Assembly (NCBI GenBank): GCA_947645675.1
Contig: CANSDP010000005.1
Coordinates: 1 to 64,000, forward strand
From: an uncultured Bacillota bacterium
GTDB taxonomy: Bacteria; Bacillota; Clostridia; Oscillospirales; Oscillospiraceae
Reading direction: 5' to 3'
DNA length: 64,000 nt
The translations under genes were made by a program, and so were the position numbers. This document shows, in pieces, positions 7,689 to 14,804 of the stretch. Position 1 is the first letter of the stretch. Each line of letters opens with the position of its first letter. The notes under the pieces are model-generated. The model made no database searches, was not told the DNA's origin, and saw only the letters and a list, made by a program, of their open reading frames with translations.

Positions 7689-8882
7689 ATGAAAAACGTG
7701 ATCTTTATTTCCCCCAACTTCCCCACCAACTACTGGCAGTTCTGCCGGGAGTTGAGAAACAACGGGATGAACGTGCTGGGCATCGGGGACCAGCCCTATG
7801 ACGAGCTGTCCCGGGAGCTGAGGGACAGCCTGAACGAGTACTACAGGGTGGACTCCCTGGAGGACTACGACGCCGTTTACCGGGGTGTTGCTTTCTTCAT
7901 CCACAGGTATGGCCGCGTTGACTGGCTGGAGAGCAACAACGAGTACTGGCTGGAGCGGGACGCCGCTCTGCGCACCGACTTCCATATCACCAGCGGCTTC
8001 CAGACGGAGGACATGCCCCGGATCAAGTATAAGTCCGGGATGAAGGAGTTTTACCGGGCCGCAGGCATCCCCACCGCCCGGTATCATCTGGTGGAGGACC
8101 GGGCGGACTGCGAGGCCTTTATCCGGGAGGTGGGCTGGCCGGTGGTGGTCAAGCCCGACAACGGGGTGGGGGCGTCGGACACCCACAAGCTGTCCAGCGG
8201 CGAAGACCTGGCGGAATTTTTCCAGACCAAAACCCCCGGTGTGTCCTACATCATGGAGGAGTTCGTCCACGCCGAGGTCAACTCCTACGACGCGGTCATC
8301 GACACCCAGGGAAATCCCATCTTTGAGACGGGGAACGTCACTCCGGTGTCCATCATGGACATCGTGAACGACGGGGGAAGCCTGCTGTATTACATTGTCA
8401 AGACCCTGCCCGCCGACATCCGCAGGGCGGGACGGGCCACGGTGAAGAGCTTTGGCGTGAAGAGCCGGTTCGTCCACTTTGAGTTCTTCCGCCTCACCCA
8501 GGACCAGGCGGGGCTGGGCAAAAAGGGGGACGTGGTGGGCCTGGAGGTCAACATGCGCCCCTGCGGCGGGTTCAGCCCGGATATGATGAACTTTGCCCAC
8601 TCCACCAACGTCTATAAGATATGGGCGGATATGATCGCCTTCGACCGTTCCACCCAGGAGGACGGTCCCCACGCTTTCTGCGCCTACGCCGGCCGCCGGG
8701 ACGGCAAGCCCTTCACCTATGACCATGAGGCCATTATGAAAAAGTACGGCGGACAGATGAAGATGGTGGAGCGCATCCCCGACGTGCTGGCCGGGGCCAT
8801 GGGCAACCAGATGTATGTGGCCGTATTCCCCACTCAGAAGAAGATGAGCCAGTTCTATCACGATATCATGCTGTGTGAATAA
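7689..8882 (+). CDS. ATP-grasp domain ligase
   Basis: This 397-residue protein has the ATP-grasp layout. An N-terminal pre-ATP-grasp Rossmann-like lobe (FISPNFPTNYWQFCRELRNN) is followed by a central ATP-binding lobe with VVVKPDNGVGASDTHKL and the metal/ATP site EVNMRPCGGF. Such enzymes join a carboxylate to an amine or thiol through an acyl-phosphate. It resembles stand-alone carboxylate-amine ligases rather than biotin carboxylase, D-Ala ligase or purine enzymes. It lies behind two esterases with a repeat in between and has its own Shine-Dalgarno (GAGAGGAGA). Substrates are unknown. Confidence 0.8.
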   Translation: MKNVIFISPNFPTNYWQFCRELRNNGMNVLGIGDQPYDELSRELRDSLNEYYRVDSLEDYDAVYRGVAFFIHRYGRVDWLESNNEYWLERDAALRTDFHITSGFQTEDMPRIKYKSGMKEFYRAAGIPTARYHLVEDRADCEAFIREVGWPVVVKPDNGVGASDTHKLSSGEDLAEFFQTKTPGVSYIMEEFVHAEVNSYDAVIDTQGNPIFETGNVTPVSIMDIVNDGGSLLYYIVKTLPADIRRAGRATVKSFGVKSRFVHFEFFRLTQDQAGLGKKGDVVGLEVNMRPCGGFSPDMMNFAHSTNVYKIWADMIAFDRSTQEDGPHAFCAYAGRRDGKPFTYDHEAIMKKYGGQMKMVERIPDVLAGAMGNQMYVAVFPTQKKMSQFYHDIMLCE

Positions 8883-8890
8883 CTCCCCCC

Positions 8891-8917
8891 GTCTCCCCTC
8901 CATCCCGGAGGGGAGAC
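8891..8917 (+). terminator. Hairpin after the ATP-grasp gene
   Basis: A perfect 11-bp stem, GTCTCCCCTCC (8891-8901) with its complement at 8907-8917, 5-nt loop. An A-run follows instead of a T-run, so termination on the plus strand is uncertain. Confidence 0.5.
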
Positions 8918-8936
8918 AAAAAAACCCGCTCTGATC

Positions 8937-8965
8937 TTGACACCAACCGGTCGAGATGCTAATAT
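8937..8965 (+). promoter_or_regulatory. Promoter of the cysteine T-box operon
   Basis: TTGACA (8937-8942), 17-bp spacer, TAATAT (8960-8965). The transcript should start near 8972, at the beginning of the T-box leader. Confidence 0.75.
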
Positions 8966-8971
8966 ACTGTA

Positions 8972-9190
8972 CTATCAGCGCAGAGAACGGAAGAGTAGCG
9001 TCTGCCCAAGGGACAGAGAGGGCCCCTCACCGGCTGAAAGGGGGCCTCCGGCGGAGGATGTGAAGTGCGTCCGGGAGCGCGGCGGGTAATGCCGCCCGGC
9101 TTGGCCCCGATACCGGCCCTCAAGTGAGAAATGAGAGTGGAACCGCGAGCAATCGCCTCTTATGCCTACGGGCGTAAGGGCGGTTTTTGT
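8972..9190 (+). promoter_or_regulatory. T-box riboswitch with Cys (UGC) specifier
   Basis: A leader of about 220 nt precedes cysE. The T-box core appears as GAGTGGAACCGCG (9135-9147), and a Stem I segment TGAAGTGCGTCC places UGC at the specifier position (9066-9068). A terminator follows: stem 9155-9166 with 9171-9182, loop TACG, then GGTTTTTG. A Cys specifier agrees with the downstream cysE and cysS genes, so uncharged tRNA-Cys should raise cysteine synthesis and charging together. Confidence 0.85.
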
Positions 9191-9196
9191 TTTCCT

Positions 9197-9262
9197 GTAG
9201 GGCGCGACGACCCGGCGCGCCGCTTGTCAGGGTTCGCCGCACCTTGAAATGGCGCGCCCTAC
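9197..9262. repeat. GTAGGGCGCGACGACC palindromic intergenic repeat, copy C
   Basis: A 66-bp element begins GTAGGGCGCGACGACCCGG and ends GGCGCGCCCTAC. It matches the ends of the elements at 31237-31310 and 57793-57874. It sits between the T-box terminator and the cysE Shine-Dalgarno, so it is part of the antiterminated mRNA. Confidence 0.65.
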
Positions 9263-9290
9263 ATCTAAATAACGGAGGGAGCCGTAAGCT

Positions 9291-9947
9291 ATGTTCAAAG
9301 CCCTAAACGAAATGCTGGAGGCCTATCAGCGCCGGGACCCGGCGGCCCGGTCGAAGCTGGAGATTTTTCTGCTCTACCAGGGGGTCCACGCCACCATTTA
9401 CCACCGCCTCGCCCACTGGCTGTACCGCCATAAATGCCGCTTCCTGGCCCGGTTTGTCTCCCAGTGGTCCCGGTTCTGGACGGGCATTGAGATTCACCCC
9501 GGGGCCAAGATTGGCCGGCGGTTCGTCATTGACCACGGCATGGGCATCGTCATCGGCGAGACCGCCGAGGTGGGGGACGACGTGCTCATCTACCACGGGG
9601 TCACCCTGGGAGGCACCGGCAAGGACCAGGGCAAGCGCCACCCCACCATCGGCAACAACGTGCTCATCTCCTGCGGGGCCAAGGTGCTGGGCCCCTTCAA
9701 GGTGGGGGACAACGCCCGCATTGCCGCCAACGCCGTAGTGCTGTCCGAGGTCCCGGAGGACGCCACCGCCGTGGGCATCCCCGCCCAGATCGTCCGCATC
9801 GCCGGCCGGCCTACCCGTTATGCCGACGATGTGGACCAGATCAGCGTCAACAACCCCACCCTGGAGAAGCTGTCCGCCATTTCCGCCCGGCTGGAGCTGG
9901 TGGAAAAGCTGCTGGATGAGAAATATTTGGAGGCGAAGCACAAATGA
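9291..9947 (+). CDS. cysE: Serine O-acetyltransferase
   Basis: This 218-residue enzyme makes O-acetylserine from serine and acetyl-CoA, the first step of cysteine synthesis. The N-terminal helical region is followed by a left-handed beta-helix with hexapeptide repeats (IEIHPGAKIGRRFVIDHGMG), the family motif HGVTLGGTG and the C-terminal GIPAQIVR segment. The length fits the short Gram-positive form. The start is ATG 9291, 12 bases after GGAGGGAGC. It lies under the Cys T-box, and the stop overlaps the start of the next gene by 4 bp. No O-acetylserine sulfhydrylase gene is adjacent. Confidence 0.93.
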   Translation: MFKALNEMLEAYQRRDPAARSKLEIFLLYQGVHATIYHRLAHWLYRHKCRFLARFVSQWSRFWTGIEIHPGAKIGRRFVIDHGMGIVIGETAEVGDDVLIYHGVTLGGTGKDQGKRHPTIGNNVLISCGAKVLGPFKVGDNARIAANAVVLSEVPEDATAVGIPAQIVRIAGRPTRYADDVDQISVNNPTLEKLSAISARLELVEKLLDEKYLEAKHK

Positions 9948-10296
9948 AACCGCAAGAAATCGTCCGCGACCTCTACGGCGTGGACCAGCCCCAGGGCTGT
10001 ACGGAGGAAGAAATCGCCGCTATGAAGGAGCGGTTTGGCGCGATTCCGGCGGTGGTAGAGGACTTCTGGAGAACCTTTGGACATACCAGGGAACTGAACC
10101 AGTGCCAGGACGACTGGATTTTTCCGGAGCAGTATTCCAAATGGAATTTGAGGTCACTTTTTATAGCAGCCGCCCCGGCAACCTGGTGGTAGTCATGGAT
10201 CTGGGCGACCAATACCAAATGCTCTATGGCGCTTCCAGCCGGGAGAACTATGCCGCCCTGCTGGAGGTCATGGAGGGGCTGGGAGAACCGATTTAA
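9944..10296 (+). pseudogene. SMI1/KNR4 (SUKH)-like gene, frameshifted
   Basis: The frame beginning at ATG 9944 (overlapping the cysE stop as ATGA) reads like a SUKH-family N-terminus: an EEIAAMKERFGAIPAVVEDFW helix, then CQDDWIFPEQYSKW. It then drifts into low-similarity sequence and stops at 10192. A second frame continues the sensible-looking part (PGNLVVVMDLGDQYQMLYGAS) and stops at 10296. The switch falls at about 10140-10170. Either the gene is decayed and truncated or the assembly has an indel. SUKH proteins are often immunity or regulatory proteins; nothing here identifies a partner toxin. Confidence 0.55.
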
Positions 10297-10370
10297 CAAG
10301 CAGTGTCCCCGGAGAATCAAAAAAACGGCGTGCCCAGTGGTCACGACCTACAAAATGGAGGAGAAAAACC

Positions 10371-11816
10371 ATGCAATTATACAATAGCGCCACCCACAAG
10401 AAGGAAGAATTCACCACCCACACCCCCGGCCATGTGGAGATGTACACCTGCGGGCCCACGGTGTACCACTTCGCCCACATCGGCAATCTGCGGTCCTACA
10501 TCATGGAGGACGTACTGGAAAAATTCCTGCGCTACGACGGCTACGACGTGAACCGGGTCATGAACATCACCGACGTGGGGCATCTGGCCTCCGACGCCGA
10601 CACCGGCGAGGACAAGATGCTCAAGGGGGCCCGCCGGGAGCACAAGACGGTGATGGAGATCGCCCAGTACTACACCGACGCCTTCTTTGACGACTGCCGC
10701 AAGCTGAACATCAAGACCCCCGACGTGGTCCAGCCCGCCACCGGCCTTATCGACGAGTTCATCAAGCTGGTGGAGGGCCTGCTGGCCAAGGGCTATGCCT
10801 ACGTGGCCGGAGGCAATGTGTACTTCGACACATCCAAGCTGGACCGGTACTACGTCTTTAACGACCACGACGAGGAGGACCTGGCGGTGGGCGTCCGGGA
10901 GGGCGTGGAGGAGGACGTGAACAAGCGGAACAAAAACGACTTCGTCCTCTGGTTCACAAAATCCAAATTTGAGGACCAGGCCCTGAAATGGGACTCCCCC
11001 TGGGGGGTGGGCTATCCCGGCTGGCATATCGAGTGCTCGGGCATTTCGCTGAAATACAACGGCGAGTATCTGGACCTCCACTGCGGCGGCATCGACAACG
11101 CCTTCCCCCACCACACCAACGAGATCGCCCAGTCCGAGGCCTATATCGGCCATCCCTGGTGCAGGCAGTGGTTCCATGTCCACCACCTGAACACCAACGA
11201 CGGCAAGATGTCCAAGTCCAAGGGGGAGTTCCTCACCGTCTCCCTCCTGGAGGAGAAGGGCTATGATCCCCTGGTCTACCGCTTCTTCTGCCTCCAGAGC
11301 CACTACCGCAAGGGGCTGGTCTTTACCTGGGAGAACCTGGACAACGCCGCCGGGGCCTTTCAGAAGCTGATTAAAAAGATCGCCGCCCTGGACCCCGCCG
11401 GCGGGCCGGTGGACGAGGCGGTCGTGGAGCAGTACAAGGAGAAATTCCGGGCCCAGGTGGGCAGCGACCTGAACACCGCCCTGGGCGTCACCGCCCTGTA
11501 CGACGCCCTCAAGGCCAAGACCAACGGCGCCACCCGCCTGGCGATTCTGGACAGCTTTGACCAGGTGCTGTCCCTGTCCCTGCTGGACAAGGCCGCTCAG
11601 CTCCGGGAGGAACAGAAGAAGCAGAAAACCGCTTTCCAGGGGGGCTATACCGTCACCGGCGAGGGCGACCCCGCCGTGGACGCGCAGGTCTTAGCCCGGT
11701 ATGAGGCCAAGAAGGCCAAAAACTTTGCCGAGGCCGACCGCATCCGGGACGAGCTCAAGGCTCAGGGCATCGAGATCACCGACCTGCCCGGCGGAGCGAG
11801 CTGGAAGAGGGTGTAA
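10371..11816 (+). CDS. cysS: Cysteinyl-tRNA synthetase
   Basis: This 481-residue class I synthetase charges tRNA-Cys. The HIGH motif appears as HIGN (36-39) beside zinc ligand Cys27 in YTCGPTVY. The second zinc region is WHIECSGIS, and KMSKS is exact at 279-283. A C-terminal helical domain with DRIRDELKAQGIEI recognises the tRNA. The start has a strong Shine-Dalgarno (ATGGAGGAG). It is co-directional with cysE under the Cys T-box, with the broken SUKH gene between them, so synthesis and use of cysteine probably share the tRNA-Cys signal. Confidence 0.95.
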   Translation: MQLYNSATHKKEEFTTHTPGHVEMYTCGPTVYHFAHIGNLRSYIMEDVLEKFLRYDGYDVNRVMNITDVGHLASDADTGEDKMLKGARREHKTVMEIAQYYTDAFFDDCRKLNIKTPDVVQPATGLIDEFIKLVEGLLAKGYAYVAGGNVYFDTSKLDRYYVFNDHDEEDLAVGVREGVEEDVNKRNKNDFVLWFTKSKFEDQALKWDSPWGVGYPGWHIECSGISLKYNGEYLDLHCGGIDNAFPHHTNEIAQSEAYIGHPWCRQWFHVHHLNTNDGKMSKSKGEFLTVSLLEEKGYDPLVYRFFCLQSHYRKGLVFTWENLDNAAGAFQKLIKKIAALDPAGGPVDEAVVEQYKEKFRAQVGSDLNTALGVTALYDALKAKTNGATRLAILDSFDQVLSLSLLDKAAQLREEQKKQKTAFQGGYTVTGEGDPAVDAQVLARYEAKKAKNFAEADRIRDELKAQGIEITDLPGGASWKRV

Positions 11817-11891
11817 AAATGATCTCCTTCGGAAGTGTCCAAAGGAAGATTTATATGTTGTTTTTGGATGCTCCTAAAGCAAAAAGCCGCC

Positions 11892-11920
11892 TTGACAAAA
11901 GGTCAGGGCGGTGATATATT
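11892..11920 (+). promoter_or_regulatory. Strong promoter of a structured RNA
   Basis: TTGACA (11892-11897), 17-bp spacer, TATATT (11915-11920). It lies about 75 bases after the cysS stop and points into a region without an open reading frame. Confidence 0.75.
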
Positions 11921-11926
11921 CAACAT

Positions 11927-12135
11927 ATAAGGTGCTGTCCGCAAGACGGTTCAGCCCAGATGGTTAGCGATGATACTAAGAAAACCGTCACCGGTCCGGG
12001 GTGGCGGTTTTCAGCGTTTAATACGTATCGTTACGGTAAGACCGAAGATATGAAATGTAACCGTAACCGGCATGGGCTTCCTCCTTTCGGGTGGTGTAGC
12101 TGAACCGCCTCGCCTGTGTTGGACAGCACCTGTAT
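11927..12135 (+). ncRNA. Structured non-coding RNA of about 200 nt, class not identified
   Basis: Starting just below a near-consensus promoter, this segment holds two long-range helices that close it. P1 is a perfect 10-bp pairing of 11931-11940 with 12121-12130. P2 is a perfect 9-bp pairing of 11947-11955 with 12099-12107. Inside are hairpin P3 (11981-11991 with 12001-12011, one G-U) and hairpin P4 (12030-12037 with 12060-12067, perfect). No coding frame or T-box core is present. No T-run follows P1, so the RNA may be processed or read into the crotonase mRNA. It could be a raiA-type or other Firmicute structured RNA, a diverged 6S RNA, or a cis-regulator. I cannot assign it. Confidence 0.6.
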
Positions 12136-12188
12136 GAAATGAACCATATTTCGATTGGTCCCCCAAGAAAATGTTCAGTTGTTTTCCC

Positions 12189-12217
12189 TTGCCCTTTCCG
12201 AACTTATCCGCTATAAT
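12189..12217 (+). promoter_or_regulatory. Promoter of the crotonase gene
   Basis: TTGCCC (12189-12194), 17-bp spacer, perfect TATAAT (12212-12217), 36 bases before the ATG. Confidence 0.65.
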
Positions 12218-12253
12218 GGGGACACCACTTCAAAAACAAGGAGGAATTTTCCT

Positions 12254-13030
12254 ATGGCTTTTGTAACTCTGGAGAAGAAGGGCCCTGTGGGCATTGTCAC
12301 CATGAACCGGCCCGAGGCGCTGAACGCCCTGGACAAGCAGGTGCTGGAGGACCTGAACGCTGTGCTGGACCAGGTGGAGGCCGATCCTGAAATCCTGGTG
12401 GCCGTGGTCACCGGAGCGGGCCGGTCCTTTGTGGCCGGGGCGGACATCGGGCAGATGTCCGGCTTCACTGCCGTGGAGGGCAAGGCCTTTGGGGCCTACG
12501 GCAACGGGGTCTTCCTGAAGCTGGAGAACCTGACCAAGCCCACCATCGCCGCCGTCAACGGCTTCGCCCTGGGGGGCGGCTGCGAGCTGTCCATGGCCTG
12601 CGACATCCGCATTGCCAGCGAGAAGGCCAAATTCGGCCAGCCCGAGGTGGGCCTGGGCATCACCCCCGGCTTCGGCGGCACCCAGCGGCTGGCCCGCATC
12701 GTGGGGGTGTCCAACGCCATGGAGCTCATCCTCACCGCCAAAACCATCAAGGCAGAGGAGGCCCAGCGCATCGGCCTGGTGAGCCACGTCTACCCCGCCG
12801 AGGAGCTGATGGACAAGGCCATTGAGCTGGCCAACGCCATCGCCGCCAACGCCCAGGTGGCCGTCCGGCAGTCCAAGGCGGCCATCCGCCGGGGGATGCA
12901 GACCGACATGACCACCGGAGCCGCATTCGAGGCCGAGGCCTTCGGCCTGTGCTTCGCCACCGAGGACCAGAAGGACGCCATGAAGGCCTTTGTCAACAAG
13001 GAGAAGATCACCGCGTTTAAGAACCGCTGA
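12254..13030 (+). CDS. crt: Crotonase (3-hydroxybutyryl-CoA dehydratase / enoyl-CoA hydratase)
   Basis: This 258-residue enoyl-CoA hydratase reversibly dehydrates 3-hydroxyacyl-CoA to enoyl-CoA. The oxyanion-hole loops AGADI and NGFALGGGCE are present. The two catalytic glutamates, Glu111 and Glu131 (in FGQPEVGLGI), are 20 residues apart, as in characterised hydratases. ATG 12254 was chosen for its AGGAGG; the open frame extends upstream through the promoter and is not coding there. In an anaerobe of this type the likely role is the reductive butyrate pathway, working with the 3-hydroxybutyryl-CoA dehydrogenase at 48454, though the genes are not linked here. Confidence 0.85.
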   Translation: MAFVTLEKKGPVGIVTMNRPEALNALDKQVLEDLNAVLDQVEADPEILVAVVTGAGRSFVAGADIGQMSGFTAVEGKAFGAYGNGVFLKLENLTKPTIAAVNGFALGGGCELSMACDIRIASEKAKFGQPEVGLGITPGFGGTQRLARIVGVSNAMELILTAKTIKAEEAQRIGLVSHVYPAEELMDKAIELANAIAANAQVAVRQSKAAIRRGMQTDMTTGAAFEAEAFGLCFATEDQKDAMKAFVNKEKITAFKNR

Positions 13031-13043
13031 GCAAATAACTAGA

Positions 13044-13087
13044 AAAACCGCGTCCGTCAGGCTTGCCCTCCTGACGGACGCGGTTTT
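13044..13087. terminator. Bidirectional terminator between crt and the P1 peptidase
   Basis: A perfect 17-bp stem (13044-13060 with 13071-13087) beginning AAAA and ending TTTT, serving both convergent genes. Confidence 0.85.
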
Positions 13088-13093
13088 AATCGT

Positions 13094-14056
13094 TTATGGG
13101 TTCAGCTCCTGCCAGCTCTTCAGCCCATAGGCGGATTGGGCCGACTGGACGGCCCGCACAATGGCCCGCTCCATGGCCTGGGCGGCCAGCGCCCCCACCA
13201 CGTTCACGTCGCCGGGGAGGTCCCCCAGGGACAGGGCGTAGATACTGTCTCCGTCGGCGGTGGTGTGGACAGGCCGGATGGCCCGGGCATAGCCGTTGTG
13301 GGTCATGCCCGCCGCCTTGGCCAGGTGGGTCTTGTCCAATTTGGCGTTGGTGACCACCACCCCCAGGGTGGTGTTTCCGGCGGGCAGGCCGGAGGCCAGC
13401 TCCACATCCCGGAACAGCTCCTCCAGGGTGGAGGTCACGCCGGTTTTCTCCCGGTTGAGCAGTCCGGCGAGCTGGACCCCGTCGGGGCCGTAGATATCCC
13501 CCAGGGCGTTCACCGCCACCAGGGCCCCCACCTTGAGGGCCCCGGCCTGGAGGGCGCAGGTCCCGAAGCCGGACTTCATAGCCCGGTCCATCCCCCGGTA
13601 CTTGCCCACGGAGCAGCCCGTCCCCGCGCCCACGTTGCCCTGGGCGGGCTGGTCATAGCTGGCGTTCTCACAGGCGGCGTAGGCCATCGCCCCGTCGGGG
13701 CGGATGTCCTTCTGGCCCACTCCCAGGTCGAAGAGGCAGGACTGACTCACCAGGGGGACCTTGGCGACCCCGGTTTCAAAGCCGATGTCCCGCTCCTCTA
13801 AATACCTCTGCACCCCCCCGGCGGCGTCCAGGCCGAAGGCGCTCCCCCCCGACAGGAGGACGGCGTTGACCCCCATCGCGTCCATCAGGGGGTTGAGAAT
13901 CTGGGACTCCCGGGAGGCGGGGCCGCCTCCCCTCACATCCACCCCGGCGGGGGACATCCGGTCGCAGAGAATCACCGTGCATCCGGTGGCGGCGTCCAGG
14001 TCCTGGGCGTGGCCCACCCGGAAGCCGCCCACCTCCATAATACCGATCTCCTTCAT
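13094..14056 (-). CDS. P1 family (DmpA/S58) self-processing aminopeptidase
   Basis: This 320-residue protein matches the Peptidase_S58 family of N-terminal-nucleophile aminopeptidases. It has the early GVDVRGGGPASRE and LSGGSAFGLDAAGG motifs, GNVGAGTGCSVGK in the middle, and GNTTLGVVVTNAKL, where the chain is expected to self-cleave and expose a Ser/Thr nucleophile. Family members release N-terminal amino acids, including D- and beta-amino acids, or cleave unusual amides. The start overlaps the stop of the ECF transporter gene by 4 bp, so the two are translationally coupled. No signal peptide is visible. Confidence 0.85.
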   Translation of the reverse strand: MKEIGIMEVGGFRVGHAQDLDAATGCTVILCDRMSPAGVDVRGGGPASRESQILNPLMDAMGVNAVLLSGGSAFGLDAAGGVQRYLEERDIGFETGVAKVPLVSQSCLFDLGVGQKDIRPDGAMAYAACENASYDQPAQGNVGAGTGCSVGKYRGMDRAMKSGFGTCALQAGALKVGALVAVNALGDIYGPDGVQLAGLLNREKTGVTSTLEELFRDVELASGLPAGNTTLGVVVTNAKLDKTHLAKAAGMTHNGYARAIRPVHTTADGDSIYALSLGDLPGDVNVVGALAAQAMERAIVRAVQSAQSAYGLKSWQELNP

Positions 14057-14691
14057 GCCGCGGAACGCACCTCGCTTCTATGAACCGTCTTTTCCAGGGC
14101 CTTGCACACGGCGGTACCCAGCACCAGGCCGGAGGCCGCCTCGGCCAGTCCGTTGACGGCCACCAGTCCCAGCATGAAGAACAGCAGGCTGGCGCCGTCG
14201 CCGCCGGTGTAGCCGTAGGTGGTGACAGAGACGTTGAGCCAGGTGTCATGGAAGATCATCCAGTTGCCCACGATGTACAGCAGGGTGTTCAGCGCCGGAG
14301 TCAGGAAGCAGCACAGGGCCAGCCCGGGGCTCCGCAGGCGGCTGGAGCGCTTGAACCGCCCGTAGAGCAGTCCGGGGATCAGGCCCACCAGCACGCGGTT
14401 GACCACACAGCATACGAATGTGCCAAAGGGGTTCTCCTGGAGCATGATGACCCCCAGAGCGCTGGCCCCGAAGCACTGGGCGAAGCTGGTCAGACCAAAC
14501 ACCAGCCCCAGGAACGCGCCCGCCATGGGCCCCAGGATCAGGGAGCCCACCGCCACCGGGATGACCATAAAGGTGATCTCCACGCCCCAGGGGGTCTTTA
14601 AATAGCCCAGAGGGGTGTAGTTCATGACCAGCAAAATGGCCGTCAGCAGGGCCAGCTCCGTCAAAAGGCGTACATCGGTCTTTTTTTTCAT
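14053..14691 (-). CDS. ECF transporter substrate-binding (S) component
   Basis: A 212-residue membrane protein with about six helices and the look of energy-coupling-factor S components (LTELALLTAILLVMNYTPLG; GSLILGPMAGAFLGLVFGL). These bind a vitamin or similar micronutrient and share a separate ATPase/EcfT module, which is not in this window. ATG 14691 has AGGAGG upstream; the longer open frame has no translation signal. The ligand is not readable from sequence. It overlaps the P1 peptidase gene, suggesting import of a compound that the peptidase then cleaves. Confidence 0.75.
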   Translation of the reverse strand: MKKKTDVRLLTELALLTAILLVMNYTPLGYLKTPWGVEITFMVIPVAVGSLILGPMAGAFLGLVFGLTSFAQCFGASALGVIMLQENPFGTFVCCVVNRVLVGLIPGLLYGRFKRSSRLRSPGLALCCFLTPALNTLLYIVGNWMIFHDTWLNVSVTTYGYTGGDGASLLFFMLGLVAVNGLAEAASGLVLGTAVCKALEKTVHRSEVRSAA

Positions 14692-14775
14692 ATTCAATTC
14701 CTCCTGCTGCCGCTCCGCCCTTCGCGGATGCAGCGCAATTTTGGGGCGGACCGGGCAAGGAGCCCGCCCAGCGAC

Positions 14776-14804
14776 AGTATAGCCCATTTCCACTTCGATT
14801 ACAA
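14776..14804 (-). promoter_or_regulatory. Promoter of the ECF/peptidase pair
   Basis: On the minus strand TTGTAA (14799-14804), 17-bp spacer, TATACT (14776-14781). The -35 box overlaps the stop codon of the upstream cobA-hemD gene. Confidence 0.65.

Noticed and set aside
9303-9941. Minus-strand frame opposite cysE
   Set aside because: The cysE hexapeptide repeats are unmistakable; the opposite frame is compositionally biased.
11931-12130. Calling the structured RNA a T-box, tmRNA or RNase P RNA
   Set aside because: No T-box core or specifier pattern, too short for tmRNA or RNase P, and no tRNA-like end is present.
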